Below are positions 8,711-17,467 of a stretch of DNA of 64,000 nt, piece after piece (the first letter of the stretch is position 1; each line of letters opens with the position of its first letter). The notes below the pieces were generated by a model. That model was not told the DNA's origin. It worked only from the letters and a program-made list of their open reading frames with translations, and did not search any database. A program made the position numbers and the translations under genes. Source of the stretch: an uncultured Alphaproteobacteria bacterium (GTDB lineage Bacteria; Pseudomonadota; Alphaproteobacteria; Rhizobiales; Ancalomicrobiaceae); NCBI GenBank assembly GCA_937864925.1, contig CALMFH010000153.1:1-64000 (forward strand), given 5' to 3'.

Positions 8711-9091
8711 ATGGCCCGCGTCACCGTCGAAGACTGCATCGACAAGGTGGAGAACCGGTTCGAGCTCGTGCTTCTGGCGAGCCACCGCGCCCGCATGATC
8801 TCGTCCGGCTCGCCGATCACCGTCGATCGCGACAACGACAAGAACCCGGTGGTCGCGCTGCGCGAGATCGCCGACGAGACCATCAGCCCGGACGATCTCC
8901 AGGAGGAGTTCATCCACTCGCTGCAGAAGTTCGTCGAGGTCGACGAGCCGGAGCCGGAGACGGTGCCGATGGTGCCGGTCGCGGCCTCCGCCGACGACGA
9001 CGGCGAGATGCAGTTCGACCGCATGTCGGAAGAGGAACTGCTGCGCGGCCTCGAAGGTCTGGTGCCGCCGGACAAGGAAGAAGAGGACTGA
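8711..9091 (+). CDS. rpoZ: RNA polymerase omega subunit
   Basis: 126 residues. The N-terminal omega domain ([20 protein letters not shown], then [11 protein letters not shown] and VVALREIAD) promotes assembly of the polymerase core and contributes to ppGpp binding. The ~60-residue acidic tail (EPEPETVP ... [11 protein letters not shown] ... DKEEED) is longer than in E. coli but usual in alphaproteobacteria. It is followed by rsh about 200 bp downstream, the conserved rpoZ-spoT order. GAGGAG lies upstream of ATG 8711. Confidence 0.97.
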   Translation: MARVTVEDCIDKVENRFELVLLASHRARMISSGSPITVDRDNDKNPVVALREIADETISPDDLQEEFIHSLQKFVEVDEPEPETVPMVPVAASADDDGEMQFDRMSEEELLRGLEGLVPPDKEEED

Positions 9092-9143
9092 GCCTCGAGG
9101 CTCGTCCCGTCCGCCGAGAGCGACGCAACGCCGCACCCCGGCT

Positions 9144-9167
9144 CGACGCCCGCTTCGGCGGGCGTCG
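9144..9167 (+). terminator. UUCG-tetraloop terminator after rpoZ
   Basis: A perfect 10-bp stem (CGACGCCCGC and GCGGGCGTCG) closes a TTCG tetraloop about 50 bp after the rpoZ stop. Only a weak T-containing tail (CCGTTCG) follows. It probably separates rpoZ and rsh transcription, at least partly. Confidence 0.65.
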
Positions 9168-9288
9168 CCGTTCGTCGGGGTCCGGAAGCCATTCGACGTC
9201 TTGGGTTTTCCCGATTCCTTCTGCTACCATCGTCGCCCCGTGTCGCGCACCGCCGACGTGGGCTGCGCGAGGAAGGATCGATCCCCGG

Positions 9289-11505
9289 ATGATGCGGCAA
9301 TACGAACTCGTCGAGCTGGTCCGGCGCTACAATCCGAACGTCGACGAGGCATTGCTCGACAAGGCCTACGTCTACGGGATGATGAAGCACGGCCCGCAGA
9401 AGCGAGCCTCCGGCGATCCCTACTTCTCCCACCCGCTCGAAGTGGCGGCCATCCTCACCGACATGCGGGTCGACGACGCCACCATCGCGGTGGCGTTGCT
9501 GCACGACACCATCGAGGACACCGATGCCACCCGCGACGAGATCGACGCCAAGTTCGGCGGCGAGATCGGCGAACTGGTGGAGAGCCTCACCAAACTCGAG
9601 AAGCTCGACTTCGTTTCCAAGAAGACCGAGCAGGCGGAGAACTTCCGCCGCCTGCTGTTGGCGGTCGCCGCCGACGTGCGGGTGCTGCTGGTCAAGCTCG
9701 CCGACCGCCTCCACAACATGCGCACCCTCCAGTTCATGCGCGAAGACAAGCGCCTGCGCATCGCCGAGGAGACGATGGAGATCTATGCACCGCTCGCCGG
9801 GCGCATGGGCATGCAGTCGATGCGCGAGGAACTCGAGGATCTGTCCTTCCGCTGGCTCCAGCCCGACGGCTACCAGGGCATCACCGCCCGTCTGGCGGCG
9901 TTGCGCGAGGAGAACAAGAACCTCATCCCCGCCATCGAGCAGGCGCTGACCGAGAAGCTTTCGTCGAACGGCATCATCGCCAAGGTCAAGGGCCGCGAGA
10001 AGAAACCCTATTCGATCTTCACCAAGGTGCAGCGCAAGAACCTTTCCTTCGAGCAGCTCTCCGACATCTTCGGATTCCGGGTGGTGGTCGACACGGTGGA
10101 GAACTGTTACCGGGCGCTCGGCATCGTCCACACCACCTGGTCGATGGTGCCGGGTCGGTTCAAGGACTACATCTCGACGCCGAAGCAGAACGACTATCGT
10201 TCGATCCACACCACCGTGGTCGGGCCGGGGCGCCAGCGCGTCGAACTGCAGATCCGCACCGAGGAGATGCACCGCTTCGCCGAATACGGCATCGCCGCCC
10301 ACGCCCTCTACAAGGACGGCGATCGCACCATCGGCGGCCGCAACATCCAGAAGCTCTCCGAGGCGTCGGGCGCCTACGCCTGGCTACGCGAGACCATCCA
10401 GCGTCTCAACGACCCCAACCTCGCCCCCGAGGAATTCCTGGAGAACACCAAGCTCGAGCTGTTCCAGGATCAGGTCTTCTGCTTCACCCCCAAGGGCAAG
10501 ATCATCGCCCTGCCGCGCGGCGCCACCCCGATCGACTTCGCCTATGCCGTCCACACCGACGTCGGCAACACCTGCGTCGGCGCCAAGATCAACGGCCGCA
10601 TCAAGCCGGTGATGACCGAACTGGGCAACGGCGACGAGGTCGAGATCATCCGCTCCAAGGCGCAGGTGCCACCCGCCGCCTGGGAGCAGATCGCGGTGAC
10701 CGGCAAGGCCCGCGCCGCCATCCGCCGTGCCACCCGCGACGCGGTCAGGAAGCAGTTCGGCGGCCTCGGCCGGCAGATCCTGGAGCGTGCCTTCGAGCGG
10801 GCGGGGCGCGACTTCTCCGACCCGATTCTCGCCGGCGCCATCCATCGCCTCGGCCATTCCTCGATCAACGAGGTGCTGGCGGCGGTCGGCCGCGGCGAGA
10901 TCGCCTCCGACAGCGTCTTGAAGGCGGTCCACCCCGAACTGGTCGACAAGCGCGGTCAATTGCCGAAACCCGCCAGCGGCGAAGGCTGGTTCGAGGCCGG
11001 CGCCTCGGGCGTGATGAAGTTCCGCGTCCCCGACGGCGGCTCCGACGATCGCACCGCCATCCCGATTCGCGGCCTCTCCGGCGACCTTCCGGTGCGCTTC
11101 GCCCCCGAAGGCGGCGCCGTGCCGGGCGATCGCATCGTCGGCATTCTGACGCCGGGGGAGGGCATCACCATCTACCCGATCCAGTCGCCGGCGCTGAAGG
11201 CCTTCGACGACCATCCCGAGCGTTGGCTCGACGTGCGCTGGGACATCGACCCGGCCGCCCCGTCGCGCTTCCCGGCGCGCATCTCGCTGTCGTCGCTCAA
11301 CGAGCCCGGCTCGCTCGCCCAGATCACCCAGGTGATCGCCGACAACGACGGCAACATCGACAACATCAAGATGATCCCCAAGGCCGCCGACTTTCACGAG
11401 ATCATCATCGACCTCGAAGTCTGGGACCTGAAGCACCTGACGCGGATCATCCAGCAACTCCGGACGAAGCCGATCATCGCGTCGGCGACGCGGGTCAATG
11501 GGTGA
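9289..11505 (+). CDS. rsh: Bifunctional (p)ppGpp synthetase/hydrolase, RelA/SpoT homologue
   Basis: 738 residues from ATG 9289; the open frame extends far upstream but without homology, and MMRQYELVELVRRYNP is the conserved family start. It makes and degrades the alarmone (p)ppGpp. The N-terminal HD hydrolase domain has YFSHPLEVA and the HD pair in LLHDTIED. The synthetase domain has RFKDYISTPKQNDYRSIHT. A TGS domain follows (CFTPKGKIIALPRGATPIDF), and a C-terminal ACT domain ends the protein (NIDNIKM). Intact HD and synthetase motifs argue for both activities. In related genomes rsh is followed by pyrE/acpS/lepB; here it is not. Confidence 0.96.
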   Translation: MMRQYELVELVRRYNPNVDEALLDKAYVYGMMKHGPQKRASGDPYFSHPLEVAAILTDMRVDDATIAVALLHDTIEDTDATRDEIDAKFGGEIGELVESLTKLEKLDFVSKKTEQAENFRRLLLAVAADVRVLLVKLADRLHNMRTLQFMREDKRLRIAEETMEIYAPLAGRMGMQSMREELEDLSFRWLQPDGYQGITARLAALREENKNLIPAIEQALTEKLSSNGIIAKVKGREKKPYSIFTKVQRKNLSFEQLSDIFGFRVVVDTVENCYRALGIVHTTWSMVPGRFKDYISTPKQNDYRSIHTTVVGPGRQRVELQIRTEEMHRFAEYGIAAHALYKDGDRTIGGRNIQKLSEASGAYAWLRETIQRLNDPNLAPEEFLENTKLELFQDQVFCFTPKGKIIALPRGATPIDFAYAVHTDVGNTCVGAKINGRIKPVMTELGNGDEVEIIRSKAQVPPAAWEQIAVTGKARAAIRRATRDAVRKQFGGLGRQILERAFERAGRDFSDPILAGAIHRLGHSSINEVLAAVGRGEIASDSVLKAVHPELVDKRGQLPKPASGEGWFEAGASGVMKFRVPDGGSDDRTAIPIRGLSGDLPVRFAPEGGAVPGDRIVGILTPGEGITIYPIQSPALKAFDDHPERWLDVRWDIDPAAPSRFPARISLSSLNEPGSLAQITQVIADNDGNIDNIKMIPKAADFHEIIIDLEVWDLKHLTRIIQQLRTKPIIASATRVNG

Positions 11506-11511
11506 GCGACG

Positions 11512-11543
11512 GTTCGATCTCGCGCCTGGGCGCGAGGTCGAAC
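11512..11543 (+). terminator. Terminator hairpin after rsh
   Basis: A 14-bp stem (11512-11525 with 11530-11543, one G-U pair) and a CTGG loop begin 6 bp after the rsh stop codon. A second small stem (ATCGCCC-GGTG-GGCGAT) follows. There is no strong U-tract. Confidence 0.65.
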
Positions 11544-11726
11544 GAGATCGCCCGGTGGGCGATTGCCTGAACAATGGATTCAACAGTTCGGTATGTCCGA
11601 CCTGCCCATTTTCGCTCGTGGCGTCTCATGGGCTTTCGCGGCGATTGTCCAACCGGGAGCGGCTTCGTAATCGGCATGCCGCCCCCGGATCGGCTTCTTC
11701 GAGTTCCGGATGTCGTAGAACCGCGC

Positions 11727-12124
11727 TCAGTGGCCGTGCCGGTGGTGGGATAGGGAGAGTGGGCGTGGGCCCGCGGCGTATGGCGGTGGAGATGCGCATG
11801 GGGCTCGCTCACCGGTCCGTCGTGGACGTACGCGTGACGTTCGTCGCGAGAATGTAGGTGATCGTGCTCGATCTCGTCGTGGGCATGGTCGTGCTCGTGG
11901 CGTTCGCTCGGATGCAGCCGGAGGCCGATCGCCATGAGCGCCGCAGCGAGGCCGAGCCAAGGTGGCGCGGCGCCCGGATGAAGAGCACGAGGCCGACGCC
12001 GACGGCGAAGAAACCGAGCAGTCCGGCGAGACCTCGGCGACGAGGAGCTTCGCCTCCGGCGTCGTCGTCCAGAAGAGAAGCGCGGAGCCGAGCGCCAGCG
12101 GTACGCCGGGCCACAGATGGTCAT
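11727..12124 (-). pseudogene. Multiply frameshifted small membrane protein with His-rich tail
   Basis: Pieces of one protein are scattered over three frames in the right order. MTI is followed, after a shift, by WPGVPLALGSALLFWTTTPE (first membrane segment). In another frame comes GLAGLLGFFAVGVGLVLFIR (second segment). In a third come GLAAALMAIGLRLHPSERH and the His/Asp-rich run HEHDHAHDEIEHDHLHSRD. The last piece is SLSHHRHGH and a stop, back in the first frame. At least four frame changes occur in about 400 bp, so no intact protein can be made by normal reading. Short membrane proteins with such His-rich tails occur in Hyphomicrobiales and may bind Ni/Co/Zn, but the family is not named with confidence. 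It lies just downstream of chrA. The pieces could also reflect poor base calling. Confidence 0.7.
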
Positions 12125-12211
12125 GTCGGTCGCCACCATCGTGATCCCTCCCTCGCTCCCGAGATCGGTCGGTTTCCGGCTCCGCTTCGACGGCGTGGTG
12201 AAGCGGACGCC

Positions 12212-13570
12212 TCAATGCCAGAGTGACACCGCCAATCCGATGAGAGCGCATCCGGTGATCACCCTGACCACGCTCTGCCGGAAGCGGAACAGCGCCACCG
12301 TGGCGCCGAGCGCGATCGCCGCCGAGATCCAGTCGAAGCGGCAGCCCCAGCCGTCGGGCCACAGCACGTGGCCGCCGAAGAACAGGGCGAGGTTGAGGAT
12401 CACCCCGACGACCGCCGCGGTGATCGCGGTCAGCGGCGCGGTGAACTCGATGTTGCCATGGGTGCTCTCGACCAGCGGCCCGCCGGCGAGGATGAAGACG
12501 AAGGACGGCAGGAAGGTGAACCACGTCACCAGGACCGCCCCGGCCAGCGCCGCGACGAGCTTCGCCTCCGGCCCGAACGGCGCCTCCGTCCAGCCGCCGA
12601 CGAAGCCGACGAAGGTCACCACCATGATCAGCGGCCCCGGCGTCGTCTCGCCGAGTGCCAGACCGTCGATCATCTGGGTCGGGGTCAGCCAGCGGTAGTG
12701 GCCGACCGCACCCTGGTTGACGTAAGGCAGCACCGCATAGGCGCCGCCGAACGTCAGCAGCGCCGCCTTGGTGAAGAACCAGCCCATCTGGGTCAGCGTG
12801 TGGTCCCAGCCCAGGGCCACCGTCAGGCTCGCCATCGGCGCCAGCCACAGCGCGAAACCGCCGGCCACCACCAGTACGAGCCGTCCCCAGGCGAAGCGGG
12901 CATGCGGCGGTGGCGGCGTCGCGTCGTCGATCAGCGCGGTGCCCCAGCTCTTACCTGCCGCGCCGTGCCCCCCGCCGGCGTGGAAGGCCTGCGGCAGCAG
13001 CCGCGAACCGACCCAGCCGGCGAGCGCAGCGAGTCCGACGATGGCGGGGAACGGCACGTCGCAGACGAAGATCGCGACGAAGGAGGCCACCGCGATCCCC
13101 CACAGAACGCGGTTCTTCAAGGACCGCATGCCGATGCGGTGGGTGGCCTGGAGGACGATGGCGGTGACCGCCGGCTTGATGCCGAAGAACAGGCCCGCGA
13201 CCAGCGGCACGTCACCGAAGGCGCAGTAGATCCACGAGAGCGCGATCAGCACGAACAGCGACGGCAGGACGAAGAGGCCGCCGGCGACGATGCCGCCCGC
13301 CGTGCGGTGCATCAGCCAGCCGATGTAGGTGGCGAGCTGCTGCGCCTCCGGTCCGGGCAGGACCATGCAGTAGTTGAGGGCGTGGAGATAGCGGCGCTCG
13401 GAGATCCAGCGCCGCTCCTCGACCAGTTCGCGGTGCATCAGGGCGATCTGGCCGGCGGGGCCGCCGAAACTCAGGCAGCCGATCTTCAGCCACAGGGCGG
13501 CGGCCTCGGCGAGGCTCGGGGCCGCCGGGCGCTCGGCGACAGCGGCGGGTGAGGAGACGGGGTCGGTCAT
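12212..13570 (-). CDS. chrA: Chromate efflux transporter ChrA
   Basis: 452 residues with two homologous membrane halves, the long-chain ChrA form. ChrA expels chromate from the cytoplasm. The N-terminal half has the signature WLKIGCLSFGGPAGQIALMH followed by ALNYCMVLPGPEAQQLATYI. The second half repeats it as WFFTKAALLTFGGAYAVLPY and GLALGETTPGPLIMV. A His/Gly-rich linker separates the halves. ATG 13570 follows a GAGGAGGG ribosome-binding site and lies 10 bp after the chrB-like stop, so the two genes form an operon. Confidence 0.95.
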   Translation of the reverse strand: MTDPVSSPAAVAERPAAPSLAEAAALWLKIGCLSFGGPAGQIALMHRELVEERRWISERRYLHALNYCMVLPGPEAQQLATYIGWLMHRTAGGIVAGGLFVLPSLFVLIALSWIYCAFGDVPLVAGLFFGIKPAVTAIVLQATHRIGMRSLKNRVLWGIAVASFVAIFVCDVPFPAIVGLAALAGWVGSRLLPQAFHAGGGHGAAGKSWGTALIDDATPPPPHARFAWGRLVLVVAGGFALWLAPMASLTVALGWDHTLTQMGWFFTKAALLTFGGAYAVLPYVNQGAVGHYRWLTPTQMIDGLALGETTPGPLIMVVTFVGFVGGWTEAPFGPEAKLVAALAGAVLVTWFTFLPSFVFILAGGPLVESTHGNIEFTAPLTAITAAVVGVILNLALFFGGHVLWPDGWGCRFDWISAAIALGATVALFRFRQSVVRVITGCALIGLAVSLWH

Positions 13571-13580
13571 GGCGCCCTCC

Positions 13581-14399
13581 TCACTTCACCCGCCGATCGG
13601 CCGGCCAGTCATGGGTCTCCTCGACCGCGTCGCGGCACCAGCGATAGAGCGCGTCGTAGAGCACCATGCTGGCGTCGAGTTGCTCGAGGTCGTCGCGATA
13701 CATGCGCGAGAGGCCGAGCGAGGCGGCGAGGAGGCCGGCGGCCTGCGGGGCGAGATCGTGACGATCGGTGTCGGCGCCGCGGATGATCGTCGCCAGACGG
13801 GCGAGCGCTTCCGAGGCGAGGCCGAACTCGTCGAGCATCGTGTCGAAGGTGCATCGTTCGCCGCGATGGCTCCAGAAGGCACCGTCGATGTCGAAGGGCG
13901 CGGCGCCGAACACCTCGGCGACGGCCGGCACCTCCGCCGCATCGACGTAGAGGAAGAGCGCACGGGGGTCGACGAAGCGGCGGATCAGCCAGGGGCAGGC
14001 GATGCGGTCGATCTTCGGCCGGGCGCGGGTGACCCACACGCTGCGACCCTCGGCGTCGCGCGGCGGCAGCGCCGAGCGGTCGACGAGGAGCGCCCCGGCG
14101 TCGCGCCAGGCGACGAAGCCGCCCTCCAGCGTCTCGGCGCGAATGCCCTCGGCGCGCAGCCGGGCGGCAGTGCCCTGCGCCAGCTTGCCGCCCTTCTGGC
14201 AGGCGACCACCACGCGGCGGCCGGCATAGAGCGGTGCCCAGGCCGCGACGGTGCGCGGGTCGCGGTGGTCGGCGGCGGGAAGCGATCGCGGGTCGCCCGC
14301 GACGTCGTCGTCCAGCCGCACGTCGACGATCGTCGGCGCGGCGGGGGTGCCGACGAGCCGGGCGAGTTGGGTGACGGAAATCTCGGTGTTGGAAGGCAT
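13581..14399 (-). CDS. Rhodanese fused to ChrB-type chromate resistance domain
   Basis: 272 residues from ATG 14399, which is preceded by AGAGGGAT. Residues 1 to ~110 form a rhodanese-like domain (SVTQLARLVG, IVDVRLDDDV, and the cysteine loop ACQKGGKLAQG). The rest is the ChrB C-terminal domain (WVTRARPKIDRIACPWLIRR, FDIDGAFWSHRGERCTFDTM), found in regulators and sensors of chromate resistance. The usual N-terminal half of ChrB is absent and replaced by the rhodanese. It lies immediately upstream of chrA and is probably co-transcribed. A role in chromate sensing or reduction is inferred from context. Confidence 0.85.
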   Translation of the reverse strand: MPSNTEISVTQLARLVGTPAAPTIVDVRLDDDVAGDPRSLPAADHRDPRTVAAWAPLYAGRRVVVACQKGGKLAQGTAARLRAEGIRAETLEGGFVAWRDAGALLVDRSALPPRDAEGRSVWVTRARPKIDRIACPWLIRRFVDPRALFLYVDAAEVPAVAEVFGAAPFDIDGAFWSHRGERCTFDTMLDEFGLASEALARLATIIRGADTDRHDLAPQAAGLLAASLGLSRMYRDDLEQLDASMVLYDALYRWCRDAVEETHDWPADRRVK

Positions 14400-14599
14400 G
14401 CGCGTCCATCCCTCTTGCAAGGCCGGTGGACGCGATCTTTGGGCCGAGGCCTCACGGGGTAGTCGCGCGAGACCCCCTGGGGATCGCACTTAGCGCGGCG
14501 CGAAGCGGAGGGCAAGCGCCGCGCAGGGGCGCCGCCGGCTCGAACGAAGAACGGCCGACCGAGGCTCGCGCTTCGATCGGCCCGAGGTGGGAGGCATTG

Positions 14600-14624
14600 C
14601 CGGCGGGTTCTCGTTGCCCGCCGG
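14600..14624 (-). terminator. Hairpin after the electron-transfer operon
   Basis: CCGGCGGG (14600-14607) and CCCGCCGG (14617-14624) form an 8-bp GC stem 15 bp past the last gene of the leftward operon. No T-tract follows. The rest of the gap to the rhodanese-ChrB gene shows nothing recognisable. Confidence 0.5.
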
Positions 14625-14638
14625 TCGGGGGCGTTCGA

Positions 14639-15703
14639 TCACTTGTCGAAGATCAGGTGGAGCGGCTCGCGCACCTGAGCGTGGCGGACCTGGGCATTGT
14701 CGAAGAAGGCGACGCCGAAGCCGTAGACCTTGGCGAGGTCGGAAAACTGCACGTCGAACTTCGAGGCGGTGGTCAGCGGCCGCTCGATCAGGATCGTCCA
14801 CTTGCCGGCCTTCCACTTGGCCGAGGTCTTGATCACGCCGCGGTCACCGGTGAAGGGCTCGACCAGGATCGAGGCGACCTCGTCGCCGGCGACGTACTTC
14901 GCATCGTCGAAGGGCGCCTTGTCGGCCTCGCGCAGCCAGTAGGTGCCGCCCTTGTTCGCGGCTTGGCCGGACTTGTTCATGAACTCCGGCTTGCCGTCGA
15001 CCAGCTTGATGTCGGCATAGCCGCCGCCGGTCTTGGCGTCGGACTTGCGGCCGGCTTCGGGCGCCTTCGCCGCGTCGAAGCGGGTGCTGTCGAGATACTG
15101 GTTGTCGATCTGGCCGAGGAAGCCGCCACGGACGTACTTCAGATGCCAGATGTCGCCGAGTTCACCCTCGTCCTCGGTGTACTTGTTGCCGTAGGGTTTG
15201 CCCGGCTCGCCGGCGTGGCACGAGGCCTGGCAGCCGAACTTCTCGTCGAAGCCGAAGATCGAGTGGTCGATGTTCCAGATGATGGCGAGCTTGTCCTCGT
15301 AGAACTTGTTGTTGTCGCCGCCCTTGTCCTCCGGGTCGACGAGCTTCTTCCACGAGCCGTCGGCCTGCTTGACGAAGGGACTGCGGCGCACCGACAGAGT
15401 CGGGTCGTCGTAGGTGATGCGCAGCCAGATCGACTTGGCGTCGTAGGCGGCTTGGATCGTGCCGGTGGTCTCGCCGAGGTTGTCCTTGAAGTTGACGCCC
15501 TTCTGCGCCTTGAGGGCAGTGGCCGGGGCCTTCTCCCAGACCCCGGTTGCGACATCGGCGTCGAGCGTCGGGGCGGCGGCGGCCTTGACCGCATGGACCG
15601 GGACGGGCTTCAGCGGAACCTTCTTCTCTTCTTCGCCGAGAGCGGCGCCGGCGAGGAGCGAGAGCGGCAACACGAGGGCGGCGGTGCGAAGCAGGGTCTT
15701 CAT
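14639..15703 (-). CDS. Exported ethylbenzene-dehydrogenase-gamma-like haem protein with CxxxCH
   Basis: 354 residues with a signal peptide (MKTLLRTAALVLPLSLLAGA). The body resembles the haem-b-binding gamma-subunit fold of ethylbenzene dehydrogenase and related DMSO-reductase-family enzymes: AAYDAKSIWLRITYDD near residues 85-100 and the late segment WTILIERPL. It also contains GCQASCHAGE, a CxxxCH motif that could bind a c-type haem covalently. It is the third gene of the operon after the seven-haem cytochrome and the cytochrome b. An extracytoplasmic electron acceptor or donor role is inferred. No molybdopterin catalytic subunit is encoded nearby. Confidence 0.75.
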   Translation of the reverse strand: MKTLLRTAALVLPLSLLAGAALGEEEKKVPLKPVPVHAVKAAAAPTLDADVATGVWEKAPATALKAQKGVNFKDNLGETTGTIQAAYDAKSIWLRITYDDPTLSVRRSPFVKQADGSWKKLVDPEDKGGDNNKFYEDKLAIIWNIDHSIFGFDEKFGCQASCHAGEPGKPYGNKYTEDEGELGDIWHLKYVRGGFLGQIDNQYLDSTRFDAAKAPEAGRKSDAKTGGGYADIKLVDGKPEFMNKSGQAANKGGTYWLREADKAPFDDAKYVAGDEVASILVEPFTGDRGVIKTSAKWKAGKWTILIERPLTTASKFDVQFSDLAKVYGFGVAFFDNAQVRHAQVREPLHLIFDK

Positions 15704-15738
15704 GATCGCGTTCCTTCTCTTCGGGTGCGCGGCGAGGA

Positions 15739-16353
15739 TCACTCCTCGTGCCAGCCCGTGATCATCATCTTGAAGAGCGAGGTGGGTCGGACACCGGTGG
15801 TGCCGAGGTAGATGTGCGCCAGCATGAACAGGATCACGGCGGCGCCGGAGAGGTAGTGGAGCATCGCCACCGGCAGCAGGCCGTCGAGGCCGAAGACCTT
15901 GGCGGGGGCGAGATCGGGGAAGAGGAAGACGACGCCGGTGAGGATCACGGTCGGAACGACCAGATACATGATCACCCAGTAGACGATCGCCTGAAGGGCG
16001 TTGAAGTTGGCTTCCTTCGTCGGCGGATAGGGATGCGGCGCGCCCCGGAAGATGCCCCAGCCGTAGAAGACGATCTGCTTCCAGCAGCGGGCGAAGACGC
16101 CCGGCGGCTTCGGCACGTATTGCCACCAGTTGCCGGTGACGATGTTGGCGAGCACGAAGAAGCCGTAGGCGACGAGCAGGGCCACACCGGCGATGTCGTG
16201 GAACTTCGCGGCGAGGCTGAAGGGCACGAGATAGAGGCCGGGATCGGCGAAGTGCAGGCTCGCGCCGGTCACCGCCAAGACGATCATCAGCGCGGCGTTG
16301 GTCCAGTGCCAGATCCTGAGCCAGGGCGGCAGGAGATAGATGCGATGGCTCAT
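15739..16353 (-). CDS. Membrane cytochrome b (b561 / formate dehydrogenase gamma-like)
   Basis: 204 residues, four to five hydrophobic segments. Haem-ligand-like histidines are visible in WLRIWHWTNA, KFHDIAGVALL, AMLHYLSGAAV and LAHIYLG. This matches the cytochrome b561-type subunits that exchange electrons between the quinone pool and periplasmic haem proteins. Its ATG overlaps the stop of the multihaem cytochrome gene by four bases (ATGA), implying translational coupling. The predicted role is quinol dehydrogenase/quinone reductase of the operon. Confidence 0.87.
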   Translation of the reverse strand: MSHRIYLLPPWLRIWHWTNAALMIVLAVTGASLHFADPGLYLVPFSLAAKFHDIAGVALLVAYGFFVLANIVTGNWWQYVPKPPGVFARCWKQIVFYGWGIFRGAPHPYPPTKEANFNALQAIVYWVIMYLVVPTVILTGVVFLFPDLAPAKVFGLDGLLPVAMLHYLSGAAVILFMLAHIYLGTTGVRPTSLFKMMITGWHEE

Positions 16354-17345
16354 GACGTCCTCCTGCGGCGGAAGAAGGCCATGACGATCCGCACCGCCCC
16401 GTGGCCGAGGAGCCCGGCGACGGTGAGCCCGAACAGGGCGATCACGGCGCGATCGATCAGCGGATGGCGGGTGGCGCCGACGACATAGGCCGAGCCGAGA
16501 ACCGAGGCGTTGGCGAAGCCGAGGTCGGTGCCGACGTTGGCGGCCGAGAAGCGATAGAGGCGAGTGGCGAGCGCCGAGTCCTGCGAATGACAGGTGAGGC
16601 AGGCCTTCTCCGCCTTGTCCTTGCCGAGGATCTCGTGAGAGGTGGCGAGGCTCTTCACCGGCGACATCGGCGTGTGGCACTCGATGCAGCGCACCGCCGA
16701 CCAGTGCAAGCGGGCGTTGGGCAGGAAATCGTGTGTCGCGTAGAGGTCGGGCCGGACCTTCTTCGTCGGCAGCACGGCCGAGAACGAGGCGTAGCGCAGA
16801 TCGGAATTGTGGCAGTCGACGCACATGGCGTTGTCCTGCGCCACGATCTTGCGCGGATCGCCGACCTTCACGGCCACTTTGTAGACGTGCGGGTCGTGAC
16901 AGGTCTGACAGGTGAACTTGTCCGCGAGGTTCTTGGCGTGGACCGAGTCCTTGAACTGGGTCTCGACCCGGAGCGCCTTGGTGGCGTGGCACTCGCCGCA
17001 CTCGCTGATCGCCTTCTTGGCTTCGGGCGCGTGCGGGAAGGCGACGTAGCCCTGGCCGTGGCAGATCTTGCACTCCATCCCGGTGTGGTTGGAGCCGTCG
17101 AACTGCTTGGGGTCGTGGATGGTCTTCGCCAGCGCCGCGAGGTCCATGTCGGCGCGCGGCGGGTTCTTCAGCCCCGCCTCGGTATGGCAGGCGTAGCATT
17201 CGGCGTTGGAGGTGCGGATCTTCTCGATCAGCGCCGGATCGGTCGGCGCCGCGCCTTTGACGTCGGCGGCGTTCGCCGCTCCCAGTGCGGCCGCGAACAG
17301 CGCGAGGGCGAAAGCGGCGAAGAGCGATGGCGAGGCGGACCTCAT
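16350..17345 (-). CDS. Seven-haem c-type cytochrome with C-terminal membrane anchor
   Basis: 331 residues with a signal peptide (ending GAANAAD). Seven CxxCH motifs are present: CYACH, CKICH, CGECH, CQTCH, CVDCH, CIECH and CLTCH. A hydrophobic segment near the C-terminus (VIALFGLTVAGLLG) and a basic end (FFRRRRTS) anchor it with the haem domain in the periplasm. Motif spacing and DPHV-type residues suggest a relative of tetrathionate-reductase/NapC-like or doubled-CxxCH cytochromes, without a precise match. It is the first gene of the three-gene operon behind a sigma-54-type promoter. Confidence 0.9.
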   Translation of the reverse strand: MRSASPSLFAAFALALFAAALGAANAADVKGAAPTDPALIEKIRTSNAECYACHTEAGLKNPPRADMDLAALAKTIHDPKQFDGSNHTGMECKICHGQGYVAFPHAPEAKKAISECGECHATKALRVETQFKDSVHAKNLADKFTCQTCHDPHVYKVAVKVGDPRKIVAQDNAMCVDCHNSDLRYASFSAVLPTKKVRPDLYATHDFLPNARLHWSAVRCIECHTPMSPVKSLATSHEILGKDKAEKACLTCHSQDSALATRLYRFSAANVGTDLGFANASVLGSAYVVGATRHPLIDRAVIALFGLTVAGLLGHGAVRIVMAFFRRRRTS

Positions 17346-17378
17346 GAGGCGTTCCCCCTTCCGGTCGAAGGGAGAACC

Positions 17379-17393
17379 GCAAGTCCCGGGCCA
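17379..17393 (-). promoter_or_regulatory. Sigma-54 (-24/-12) promoter of the cytochrome operon
   Basis: On the minus strand the sequence reads TGGCCC-N5-TTGC, with GG and GC at the exact -24/-12 spacing of RpoN promoters (consensus TGGCAC-N5-TTGCA). It lies 34 bp before the start codon of the seven-haem cytochrome gene, giving a predicted leader of about 20 nt. An NtrC-family activator gene is directly upstream. Confidence 0.75.
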
Positions 17394-17467
17394 GTCCGGT
17401 GGAATTCCGGAAGTCGCTGTTTCGCGTCGCTTTCTCGGGATCGCGCGAGGGACGGCCGGGCGGGCGA

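Noticed and set aside
8581-9288. Long N-terminal extension of the rsh reading frame across rpoZ
   Set aside because: The frame is open, but it overlaps rpoZ out of frame and lacks homology; ATG 9289 begins the conserved protein.
13609-14409. Other long reading frames opposite or alongside chrB, rsh and the ABC genes
   Set aside because: They are Arg/Ala/Pro-rich mirror frames typical of 68% GC DNA and have no family motifs.
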